This document shows, in pieces, positions 8,801 to 16,661 of a stretch of DNA of 54,187 bases. The translations under genes were made by a program, and so were the position numbers. Within the stretch, counting starts at the first letter, position 1, and every line of letters begins with the position of its first letter. Origin of the DNA: Candidatus Aminicenantota bacterium. Its GTDB lineage: Bacteria; Acidobacteriota; Aminicenantia; Aminicenantales; Aminicenantaceae. Location: contig SOIV01000051.1 in assembly GCA_004377005.1 (NCBI GenBank), positions 1-54,187 of the forward strand. Direction: 5' to 3'. The notes under the pieces were generated by a model, which was not told the origin of the DNA, did not search any database, and saw nothing but the letters and a program-made list of their open reading frames with translations.

Positions 8801-10287
8801 TCAAATTCGAAATCGTTCTTTGTGTATCTGTAGGTTAAGGGACCGATGTAGATGCTGTTTTTTGTACTAATATCTCTCAATTGAGAAGCTAAATTCACAG
8901 CCTCACCTATGACTGAGTATACTTTATCTGTGCTGCCAACGCCTGCTATTACCGTGCCGGAGTTGACTCCAATACGTATACTCAGAGGAATCCTGAGGTT
9001 CTCTTTCTTGTTGAATGTATCCAGAGTGTTACGTAGCTCTATGGCCGCATTTATCGCCTTTTTTGGTGCGTCCTCTATAGCTTGGGGGATACCAAAGGAC
9101 GCCATGAAACTCCCCCCCGTGGTCTCATCTATCCGGCTTTCGTATTTCCTGATAACAGAATCAAACATCGCAAAACAGCGATTGATCACTAAAGCTGCTT
9201 CTTCTGTTTCCAGGCTCTCCAGAACCTCCGAATAACCGAGTATCTCGCCGGAAAATATAGTAGCTTGCCGCCGTTCCGTTTCCCTCCCTGCTTCCAAACT
9301 TTTCTTTGCAGCCAGATCTTCTTTTTCCTTCTCCAGAGATATTTTGAGCTTGGTCAAATCTGATATGAGCCGGTCTGCTGATTGATACCGCCTCTCTGGT
9401 TGCTTCCGCAGACACTTCAAGACAATACGTTCTGCTTCCTCCGGAATATCCTCCTTCAAATCCATTGGGGGTTTAGGAGTATTGTGGATGATCGCATACA
9501 ACATCGATTGCTCATTTTCCCCTTGAAACGGAAGATATCCAGTAAGCAATTCATAAAACACTACTCCCAGGGACCACAGGTCTATGTGTTGGTCCGTACT
9601 TTCTCCCATGGCCTGCTCGGGAGACATGTATGCCGGAGTGCCTGTAATTGACGATGTCAGGGTCAGTTTCGCCTCACTGACCAGTTTGGCCAGGCCAAAA
9701 TCGACGATCTTTATGACTCGATCACTTGTTTCTATGATGTTAGCCGGCTTGATGTCCCGATGAACTATCCCCTCACTATGCGCCTTGGACAATCCCTGAG
9801 CCACCTGGATCACGATCTCTATTGCATCAGCTAAAGGGACAGCCCCCCTCTTGATCTTTTGCCTAAGCGTCTCTCCCTCATAATAGGCCATGGCGATATA
9901 CAACTGGCCATCTTCGGTCTCATCGATCTCATGGATAGTGCATATGTTCTGATGATCGAGAACTGAAACTGTCTGGGCTTCCAGGACAAAACGCACCTTG
10001 GCATCTTTATGGCTGCTGAGTGCAGAAGGCAAAAACTTGAGAGCAACAAAGCGTTTAAGTTTATCATCCTTGGCTTTGTACACCACTCCCATGCCGCCCC
10101 TGCCAAGCTCTTCATGTATTTTATACCTGCCAGCAAAAATTGTTTCAGGTTTGAATTTTATCCTGGGAAGGAAGATGGTTTCAGGGTCGGCGATTAAAGT
10201 TTCATCAGAAACTGTAAAAGAGGTGGCACATTTAATGCAAAACTGGGAATCTTCTGGATTTGGGGTATCGCAATGAGGACACTTCAT
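5875..10287 (-). CDS. Ser/Thr protein kinase with N-terminal zinc ribbon, class III cyclase-like domain, AAA/STAND ATPase and TPR-like region
   Basis: MKCPHCDTPNPEDSQFCIKC; kinase motifs HRDIKPANI, DFG, SPEQAMGE; cyclase-like segment; ATPase P-loop GEAGIGKSRL; helical repeats. Confidence 0.9.
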   Translation of the reverse strand: MKCPHCDTPNPEDSQFCIKCATSFTVSDETLIADPETIFLPRIKFKPETIFAGRYKIHEELGRGGMGVVYKAKDDKLKRFVALKFLPSALSSHKDAKVRFVLEAQTVSVLDHQNICTIHEIDETEDGQLYIAMAYYEGETLRQKIKRGAVPLADAIEIVIQVAQGLSKAHSEGIVHRDIKPANIIETSDRVIKIVDFGLAKLVSEAKLTLTSSITGTPAYMSPEQAMGESTDQHIDLWSLGVVFYELLTGYLPFQGENEQSMLYAIIHNTPKPPMDLKEDIPEEAERIVLKCLRKQPERRYQSADRLISDLTKLKISLEKEKEDLAAKKSLEAGRETERRQATIFSGEILGYSEVLESLETEEAALVINRCFAMFDSVIRKYESRIDETTGGSFMASFGIPQAIEDAPKKAINAAIELRNTLDTFNKKENLRIPLSIRIGVNSGTVIAGVGSTDKVYSVIGEAVNLASQLRDISTKNSIYIGPLTYRYTKNDFEFETLESVSLKGRTEPVTVFRLLSVKERVYRARLGAERMIYSEMVGREKELNKLKLHVLKAINGEGSVVNVIGEAGIGKSRLVAELSRRDELKKVTLLRGRALSIGSNLSFHPIIDILKSWALIKEEDPPDASAQKIEKVIRNVFPEGVSEIFPFIATLMGIKLTGKYAERVKGIEGDALEKLILKNFRDLIARASVTKPLVFVLEDLHWADLTSVDLFESLYRLAESNSILFINVLRPDYGTGERILRTIRNRYSDYSTEINLEPLDGSQSEALIGNLLNVEALPIRIRELIARRAEGNPFFIEEVARSFIDDGVVEIENGHFRVTEKIDSVVIPETINDVIMARVDKLEEQTKSLLKIASVIGRNFFYKILAEVARRVEEIDDRLEHLKEVQLIKERRRMKELEYLFKHALAWDAVYNSILLKKKKQLHLDVARSIESVFCERLHEFYGMLAFHYSRADEMEKAEEFLLKAGEEALKAAASNEALNYFQDAMELYLRKFGDAVSPEKIASLQKNIGMAFYYKGHFAESVEHFDKALEYWGLKRPKSEIKARFKLLIDLLWMMKEINFPSKKRKRTPGKEENDIMETSYRKVMALISIDTYRMFTEAIGLFRRVGKFNLTEMEHGLAFLSGFSALFSYSGVSLKIGKKILGYFKPYLDKCDDRTLFAYDFWKLVCEYLSGDWSKEQEFDEELIDTMMLKGETWHAPGYAGMLSFIKTELGDFRTAQKCCDKFQEIADLYEDDHHKARKSHYYTKLLLRSRKLYDVLDETEKMIHLNNKIGQRLSVIYLLGIRANAQILLKDLDGAESSLLQAAEPVSREKRISPLMISSYLTSQFLLNLCKLEKAIDSGDKSEIKQLRKKAFHFGKENLKNSKKFAAEQTKALRLMGVYFWLIGKQEKAITWWKRSITNGEELDARPELSRTYMEVGKRMSEVKSRIHQLNGISAEEYLGKARSLFVELGIESDLDELDVILSQRS

Positions 10288-10358
10288 TTTAAATGTTCAT
10301 TCCCCTTTAAGCTTTAGTAAGAATAACAATTTATAAGATTCTAGTCAACCCCTTCCAT

Positions 10359-10495
10359 AGTGTTGTCAATGCAAAGTAAAAACTTCCGGTTTTCTGCCAC
10401 GCCAAAATTTCCGGTTTTAACATCGATCAAACATGTCCTTATAATCATACTTTTTCCATGGATGCTCCATTTGACCTGCCCCCCATCAATGTGCC
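10359..10495. mobile_element. possible decayed IS21-like insertion-sequence end
   Basis: TTGTCAATGCAAAGTAAAAACTTCCGGTTTT...CCAAAATTTCCGGTTTT; direct repeats of AAAA(C/T)TTCCGGTTTT at 10379-10393 and 10404-10418; no transposase ORF. Confidence 0.35.
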
Positions 10496-10544
10496 ACCTA
10501 TAAAGTTAAATTTGCAGCCTTTGAGGTTTGCTCCTTTAACCAAT

Positions 10545-10645
10545 GAAGCCTAGGCACGTGCATTGATAATCAATCCTCCCTATCCCCAGGGTAAAATTGC
10601 GTCGCATTAGATGCATTATGTCAACCCATAAATTCTATGCTGTAG
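10545..10645 (+). repeat. dispersed intergenic repeat, copy F (3' portion)
   Basis: AAGCCTAGGC..GATAATCAATCCTCCCTATCCCCAGGGTAAAATTGCGTCGCATTAGATGCATTATGTCAACCC, shared with 3424-3505, 761-795 and 1890-1915. Confidence 0.6.
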
Positions 10646-10848
10646 ATATCAGTAAATCAGAAAAAAACGGCATCTAAAAACTCGGAAATTTTGGGTGCGA
10701 ATCTAGTAATGGTAAGGTCTGGATTTGATACTTATTAAAGTAGCAAAAATTTAAATGTTCATGAAAAATGAACAATGCGAATTATTGAACATTAAACTTT
10801 ATAAAAATAATAAATTCTTATAATTTAAGGGTTGTATAAAAAAAAATA

Positions 10849-10912
10849 TTGACATTTGTACATTTTTTTGTTATGTTCACGAATATTGTACGACTAATAT
10901 AACTGTACAAAT
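10849..10912 (+). promoter_or_regulatory. putative sigma70 promoter with operator-like inverted repeat for the toxin-antitoxin operon
   Basis: TTGACA 10849-10854, 17-nt spacer, TATGTT 10872-10877; perfect 9-bp inverted repeat ATTTGTACA 10854-10862 / TGTACAAAT 10904-10912. Confidence 0.6.
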
Positions 10913-10930
10913 ACAGGAGTGTGATTATCA

Positions 10931-11971
10931 ATGAACATGGAAATTATGGAGAAAGAAATTTTAAATCGAGCGCTGCAAAAATTTCGTGAAAATACAGGAC
11001 TTACAGCTGAGATAATTGAGATGGCTGCAAGGGCAACTAATGCGGGCTACATTCATGATGCAATAATCAAAATTAAATGGAAAGATTTGGATTACTTTTT
11101 TGCGGTTGAAGTTAAAAACATCATTACGCGTGCGACACTTGGAGGAGCGATACAACAGTTCCATTTATTTAAGGAAAAAGGGATGCTCGTAGCAAGGTAT
11201 ATTACCCCTCAAATAGCAGACGAGCTAAAAAAAATGGACATTCCTTTCATGGACGTCACAGGAAATGCATATATAAATGAACCACCTTTGCTTATCTTCA
11301 TAAAAGGGAATAAGCCTACTGATAAATATCGCTTAGAGCAGCCGGTGCGGACATTTCGACCGGCAGGACTACAAGTTATTTTTGCACTTTTATGCAATCA
11401 AGGTCTGGAAAATGCTCCTTTTAGAGAAATAGCTAATAAAGCAGCTGTTGCCTTAGGAACAGTCGGCTGGGTTATGTACGATCTAAGGAGAACGAACTAT
11501 CTGATGGATCTACATCCACGAAATCGACGATTGATTCGCAAAGAAAATTTGTTGAACAGATGGGCTACTGTATATCCTGAGCAATTGCGACCGAAAAAGA
11601 TGCTGGGCCGCTTTCGTGCGGATAAACAGGATTGGCGGAAGTATGCAGAAATAAAAGATATTAAAGGTCTGTGGGGCGGCGAGCTGGCTGCAAACATATT
11701 GACCAAATATCTGAAGCCACAAATTTATACAATTTATGCAAAACTCCCTATTGGTAGGTTTTTACTGAAAAACAAGCTTAAAAAGGATAACAATGGAGAT
11801 ATAGAAATTCTCAATATATTTTGGGAGTTCGGGCTTGATCGGTTAAATGATGAGTTGGTGCCTCCCCTCTTGATTTACGCGGACCTTCTTGCAACAGGTG
11901 ATGCCCGAAATATTGAAACTGCGAGGATTATTTATGAAAGGGAACTTACTAGACTTATCGGGGAAGATTGA
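10931..11971 (+). CDS. type IV toxin-antitoxin AbiEi-family antitoxin-like protein
   Basis: KGMLVARYITPQIADELKKMDIPFMDVTGNAYINEPPLLIFIKGNKP, characteristic of the family; adjacent AbiEii-like gene. Confidence 0.7.
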   Translation: MNMEIMEKEILNRALQKFRENTGLTAEIIEMAARATNAGYIHDAIIKIKWKDLDYFFAVEVKNIITRATLGGAIQQFHLFKEKGMLVARYITPQIADELKKMDIPFMDVTGNAYINEPPLLIFIKGNKPTDKYRLEQPVRTFRPAGLQVIFALLCNQGLENAPFREIANKAAVALGTVGWVMYDLRRTNYLMDLHPRNRRLIRKENLLNRWATVYPEQLRPKKMLGRFRADKQDWRKYAEIKDIKGLWGGELAANILTKYLKPQIYTIYAKLPIGRFLLKNKLKKDNNGDIEILNIFWEFGLDRLNDELVPPLLIYADLLATGDARNIETARIIYERELTRLIGED

Positions 11972-12797
11972 TAAAGTTAGACTGCTAGCTTTTGAGAAAG
12001 TTTCAAAGGTAGCAGACTATCTAGGTATCCCATTCTTTATAATAGGTGCTGCAGCTAGGGATTTGATACTTATGAATGGCCATAACATACCTACTATCAG
12101 AGCTACTCTTGATATTGATTTTGGAGTTCAAGTTCCAAGTTGGGATCAATATTTGAGACTAAAACAAGGCTTAATGGAGACGGGTGAATTTACTGAAACC
12201 GAGGATGTCCAGAGGATGATGTTTCATAGCAGTCTAAGAATAGATTTAATTCCATTCGGGCCGATTGCAGATAACACAAGTACGATTAAATGGCCGCCCA
12301 GTCAGGAAATTGTGATGAGTGTTCTTGGATTTGAGGAATCATTCCGTCATTCACAAACTGTTAGACTAAGTTCAAATCCCAAACTTGACATAAAAATAGT
12401 AACACTAGCTGGTTTAGCGGCTATGAAAATAATCTCTTGGAAAGATAGATACCCAGAACGCGATAGAGATGCAAGCGATTTAGCATTAATTATTCGAAAC
12501 TATACAGATGCAGGAAATGTTGAGCGGATTTTTGATGAAGCATTAGATTTAGTGGACTCTGAAGATTTTGATTATGTATCTGTTGGAGCGCGATTACTGG
12601 GTCGAGATATCGCTGTGATTCTTTCAACTGATGCCAAGGCTGTAGTTTTAGAAATATTGAATAATGAAACAGGAAAGCAAGATCGTTATAGACTTCTAGA
12701 AGATATGATGCGGAGTGATTTATTATTAACCAATGATTTTGAAGATGTACTCAGGTGGCTTGAGGAAGTGAAAACAGGAATTTTGGAGGGGATTTAA
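11934..12797 (+). CDS. nucleotidyltransferase, AbiEii/AbiGii toxin family-like
   Basis: FFIIGAAARDLIL...RATLDIDFGVQV NTase core, SDLALI; ATG 11934 overlaps upstream gene by 38 bp (listed start 11889). Confidence 0.75.
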   Translation: MKGNLLDLSGKIDKVRLLAFEKVSKVADYLGIPFFIIGAAARDLILMNGHNIPTIRATLDIDFGVQVPSWDQYLRLKQGLMETGEFTETEDVQRMMFHSSLRIDLIPFGPIADNTSTIKWPPSQEIVMSVLGFEESFRHSQTVRLSSNPKLDIKIVTLAGLAAMKIISWKDRYPERDRDASDLALIIRNYTDAGNVERIFDEALDLVDSEDFDYVSVGARLLGRDIAVILSTDAKAVVLEILNNETGKQDRYRLLEDMMRSDLLLTNDFEDVLRWLEEVKTGILEGI

Positions 12798-13388
12798 GCA
12801 GAACTAATAAATAATGAATCTTTTGAGATGATGAAATCCTTAATACAAACTGCGCATATCTATATGTAATTCATAAAATCTGCGTCGCATATCTATTACT
12901 ACGGAATATGGCACAATTTGTTTTACCGAAGCTTACTGGGGTTATCGGGGAAAGGGGAAAGGAAAATTTGTAACCGAGAAACCAATCAGGGCGGAAGCTC
13001 CCTTCAAGTTTACAACCACCTGGACTAGGTATTGACTCTAATTACAAATTAATGCATACGCCTCGAGCAACCTTAACCCTTTAGTTGCCCAAAAAAGAAG
13101 TAGCCAACTATCTGAGGTCTAAGTCTCGAGCTCTAACAGAAAAACTGCTAATTCTGGAATATTATTTTTCTTTCACAATCGCCATTAACCAGAAATAGGC
13201 AATCAAAATTAACACGAATCTGTCCACTTCCACAAGCAATTGACCTCATTTTTTTCCTATGATATAAGCCATAGAGAGTGTTAGCTTCAGCTAGTTGGAG
13301 GGATCGTTAATTCTGCTCCTGCTATTTTCATTAGGCTGATTTCACGAAAAATTAAATCTAGCTCAAAGATTAGGAGGGATAACCGATA

Positions 13389-14873
13389 ATGAAGAAAAAC
13401 TGGATGGCAGAACTCACCTATCATTATGAAAAAACTCGGCGCCGATATCCTCAAGATCGGCTGATGATTCTTTTTGATATCGACGGTACAATTCTAGATA
13501 TGCGCTATATGGTATTTCATGTTCTGAAAGCCTTTGATAAAAAGCATGACACCCATTTTTTTCGAAAGCTTAGTGTCTCTGATATTACTGTACATGAGAA
13601 TCAAGTGGATAGTTTTTTAGCAGAGTTACGAATTCCATCAGAGGAACAGAGAGAGATCATAAAGTGGTATAATCAGCATCGCTGGTCTTCGGAGTATATC
13701 CTTCAGTCTCACCATCCATTTTCTGGGGTCCTTGAGGTTATTCGATGGTTCCAACTCCAGCCAAATACCTTTGTTGGCTTGAATACTGGACGGCCTGAAT
13801 CAATTCTAAGTGATACCTTAAGATCCCTGAATAAATTAGGTAAAGAGTATAAAGTTCAATTTAGCGATGAACTGTTGCATATGAATCCTCAGGGCTGGGA
13901 ACAAGAAGTAGAAAATTCGAAGGTTGCTGGAGTGCGCCATTTTCAAAAAAAAGGGTATCGCATCTTCGCCTTTGTAGACAACGAGCCCGATAATTTGAAG
14001 GTGGTCTCCAATATTGATCCAGATCAAGAAATTCTCCTGCTTCATGCGAATACTATCTTCGAATCTAAAAGGACCAGATTACCTTCCCGTACGGTCAAAG
14101 GTAAAGCATACGACATAACTGAACTAATTCCTGAGAAAGAACTGCCCCAGCATATTCAATTTGTTTGGCATGGTATAAACGACGAAGTGAACTTACGTCA
14201 ATTTCTAGCTTCTGAGATTACTTGGGGTGAATGTGATGTTCGTATGGATCCAATAGCCAATGAGTTGATTCTTCGTCACGATTCCTTTGTAGAACTCCCT
14301 CTGGATGTAGACGAAGAGTGGTTTAGTTTGGATCGCCTGCTCCATCGCTTGTTAAAAACAGGCAAGTCAATTAAGCTCGATTTAAAGGCAGGCGGTATTT
14401 TGGTAGATAAGGTTTTGAAATTCATTGAATCTTCCAGCTTTGATGAATCTTGCCTGTGGTTTAACGGCAATGTGGAAAGACTGCAAGAGCAAGGGTTCAG
14501 AAAATTAGCCAGTGCCTACCCCAATGCTATTTTGCAATGCCCTGTTGATTTTTTAGCTCCTCTGATTAGCAGTGCCCCAGAAAAAGCTAAGGAAATACTC
14601 GATATGTTTATAAAATGGGGTATCAACCGCTTTTCCATTAGTTGGAAAACTCAGGACATGCGCAATTTCTTTGATCAGATGGATAAGTGGGGATTTGAAG
14701 TCAATATTTACAACGTTCCTGATTTAGAGTCATTCCTGGAGGTGGTGCTTCTCATGCCGCGATCTATCACGTCCGATTTCAATTTTCCTAAATGGCATTA
14801 TTATGGCAGAGGCTCAGGAGAAGATGGTAGCCATTATGAATATTCTATACGAAAGACGATTGGAAGAAGGTAG
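13389..14873 (+). CDS. HAD-superfamily hydrolase domain fused to a C-terminal FAM151/menorin- or GDPD-like domain
   Basis: HAD motifs LFDIDGTILD, LNTGRPE, FAFVDNEPDN; C-terminal VWHGINDEVNLRQFL..ECDVRMDPIANELILRHDS..IKLDLKAG..LWFNGNVERL. Confidence 0.65.
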   Translation: MKKNWMAELTYHYEKTRRRYPQDRLMILFDIDGTILDMRYMVFHVLKAFDKKHDTHFFRKLSVSDITVHENQVDSFLAELRIPSEEQREIIKWYNQHRWSSEYILQSHHPFSGVLEVIRWFQLQPNTFVGLNTGRPESILSDTLRSLNKLGKEYKVQFSDELLHMNPQGWEQEVENSKVAGVRHFQKKGYRIFAFVDNEPDNLKVVSNIDPDQEILLLHANTIFESKRTRLPSRTVKGKAYDITELIPEKELPQHIQFVWHGINDEVNLRQFLASEITWGECDVRMDPIANELILRHDSFVELPLDVDEEWFSLDRLLHRLLKTGKSIKLDLKAGGILVDKVLKFIESSSFDESCLWFNGNVERLQEQGFRKLASAYPNAILQCPVDFLAPLISSAPEKAKEILDMFIKWGINRFSISWKTQDMRNFFDQMDKWGFEVNIYNVPDLESFLEVVLLMPRSITSDFNFPKWHYYGRGSGEDGSHYEYSIRKTIGRR

Positions 14874-14916
14874 GTGCAAATAGACGCTAACACACCATGA
14901 AAAATTATCCAAAGCA

Positions 14917-14977
14917 GGAAGCCAAAGACCTTGAAGCCCTGGCTTCCCTGGATTGAAAAAGGACGCTGAGCGAATTA
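14917..14977 (+). repeat. dispersed intergenic repeat, copy D
   Basis: GGAAGCCA (14917-14924) / TGGCTTCC (14940-14947) hairpin then CTGGATTGAAAAAGGACGCTGAGCGAATT. Confidence 0.75.
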
Positions 14978-15010
14978 GCACCCCATAGCTAAAGAGGAGT
15001 AAGGAAAAAA

Positions 15011-15193
15011 ATGAATGTTGAAGAGAGGCTGAAAGCTCAAAGAATAGTAATCGCTATTGCTTTGATATTAATGTCGTTGATTTCATTTAATTTCGCCTTA
15101 AAAGGCACTTACACAATTATTTCTTTAATTGTAGGCTTTGCTTTTTTAGGGATGGCGCTTTTTCTCTTGTTTGGATTAAAGAAAAAACATTGA
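15011..15193 (+). CDS. small two-TM membrane protein, 60 aa
   Basis: RBS gaggag; two hydrophobic segments; bounded by repeat copies D and E. Confidence 0.55.
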   Translation: MNVEERLKAQRIVIAIALILMSLISFNFALKGTYTIISLIVGFAFLGMALFLLFGLKKKH

Positions 15194-15200
15194 GGCGAGT

Positions 15201-15320
15201 GGAAGTCAGAGACCCTTAAGCCCTGGCTTCCCGAAATTGAAAGGGACAGCTGAGCGAATTTAAAGTTAATTTCTTTTCCCCGAGAGGACAGTGTCGTAGA
15301 ATTACCAATGTGTCCCGCAT
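15201..15320 (+). repeat. dispersed intergenic repeat, copy E
   Basis: GGAAGTCA..TGGCTTCC hairpin, GGACAGCTGAGCGAATTTAAAGTTAATTTCTTTTCCCCGAGAGGACAGTGTCG; closely matches copy A. Confidence 0.75.
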
Positions 15321-15374
15321 ACTTCAGGACGAGCTTAAACGTAAGAAGTCTATAATTAAGTAAAGAATGGTGTT

Positions 15375-16523
15375 ATGAAATATTTGCATAGATCTCTGTT
15401 AGCCCTTATATTGGGGGTTGTAATAGTATCGTTACTGGGTTTCTGTAAGGAGGCCAATAAAAAAAAGGAAATGGAGAAACATGCTTTCGGGAAAACGGCA
15501 GATGGAACACCGGTTGAGCTTTATACCCTGACGAATGCTAATGGTTTAGAAGCGAAAATCACAAACTACGGGGGCATTGTGGTTTCATTACTGGTGCCGG
15601 ATCGGGATGGGAAACCGGGAGATGTAGTACTGGGATATGAGACCCTGGAGGAATACATCGAGAATAACCCATACTTCGGTACACTCGTCGGGCGTTACGG
15701 AAACCGTATAGCCCGTGGTAAATTCACGTTGGAAGGAATTGAATATACCCTTGCCCAAAACGACGGCGAAAATCATCTGCATGGTGGCCCCAAAGGATTT
15801 GACAAGGTCGTGTGGAAAGCGGATGCAGTCAGGAGTAAAAACAGCGTGGGGTTAAAACTCACTTACCTGAGCAAAGATGGCGAAGAAGGATACCCGGGGA
15901 ATCTCTCAGTAACGGTTGTCTACACCTTGACCAACGACAATGAGTTGAAGATAGAATACACTGCAGTGACAGACAAGGTTACCATAGTTAATCTAACCCA
16001 TCACGGCTATTTTAATCTTGCCGGTGCGGGGTTGGGAGATATTCTGGGGCATGAGTTAATGATTAAGGCGGACAGATTTACTCCGGTAGATAAAGGCTTG
16101 ATACCTACAGGAGAACTGAGGAGCGTCAAGGGCACACCTATGGACTTTACCCGGGCGGTCGCTATCGGTGCACGGATTGATCAGGCTGCTGGGCAATTGG
16201 TTTTGGGCGGTGGTTATGACCATAATTGGGTGCTGAATAATGGTGATGGTTCGCTGGCTTTGGCAGCCAAGGTTTATGAGCCCACAACAGGGCGGGTCAT
16301 GGAAGTTTATACGACTGAGCCCGGCATACAGTTTTATTCAGGGAATTTCCTGGATGGCAGTATCACAGGAAAAGGTGGCAAAGTGTACGAGTATCGTTAC
16401 GGGTTCTGTCTGGAAACGCAACATTTTCCGGATTCTCCCAATAAGTCTGACTTCCCCTCGACCGTTCTCAAGCCGGGTGAAACGTATACAACAACCACGA
16501 TCTACACGTTTTCTGTGAAGTAG
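15375..16523 (+). CDS. galM: aldose 1-epimerase (galactose mutarotase), predicted lipoprotein
   Basis: NYGGIVVSLLVPDRDG, GRYGNRIA, HLHGG, NLTHHGYFNLAG; signal with LLGFC lipobox. Confidence 0.9.
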   Translation: MKYLHRSLLALILGVVIVSLLGFCKEANKKKEMEKHAFGKTADGTPVELYTLTNANGLEAKITNYGGIVVSLLVPDRDGKPGDVVLGYETLEEYIENNPYFGTLVGRYGNRIARGKFTLEGIEYTLAQNDGENHLHGGPKGFDKVVWKADAVRSKNSVGLKLTYLSKDGEEGYPGNLSVTVVYTLTNDNELKIEYTAVTDKVTIVNLTHHGYFNLAGAGLGDILGHELMIKADRFTPVDKGLIPTGELRSVKGTPMDFTRAVAIGARIDQAAGQLVLGGGYDHNWVLNNGDGSLALAAKVYEPTTGRVMEVYTTEPGIQFYSGNFLDGSITGKGGKVYEYRYGFCLETQHFPDSPNKSDFPSTVLKPGETYTTTTIYTFSVK

Positions 16524-16661
16524 CATAGGCAATACTCAGGGACGGGCAACATATTGTGAGTCAAAACAAACATTTTGTTGCGTTCGTACTCTATTTTGCC
16601 CGCCACACATATGAAATGCACATTATGCCCCGACGTCACCTTTCTTTTATCACCGAGCTCA

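Noticed and set aside
5757-10276. Numerous short + strand ORFs opposite the giant kinase gene
   Set aside because: Antisense to a clear long CDS, with no RBS or domain support.
760-15320. Calling the dispersed repeats integron attC sites
   Set aside because: The arrangement is suggestive, but no GTTRRRY/RYYYAAC core pair or integrase gene was identified; left as a cassette-like repeat of unknown nature.
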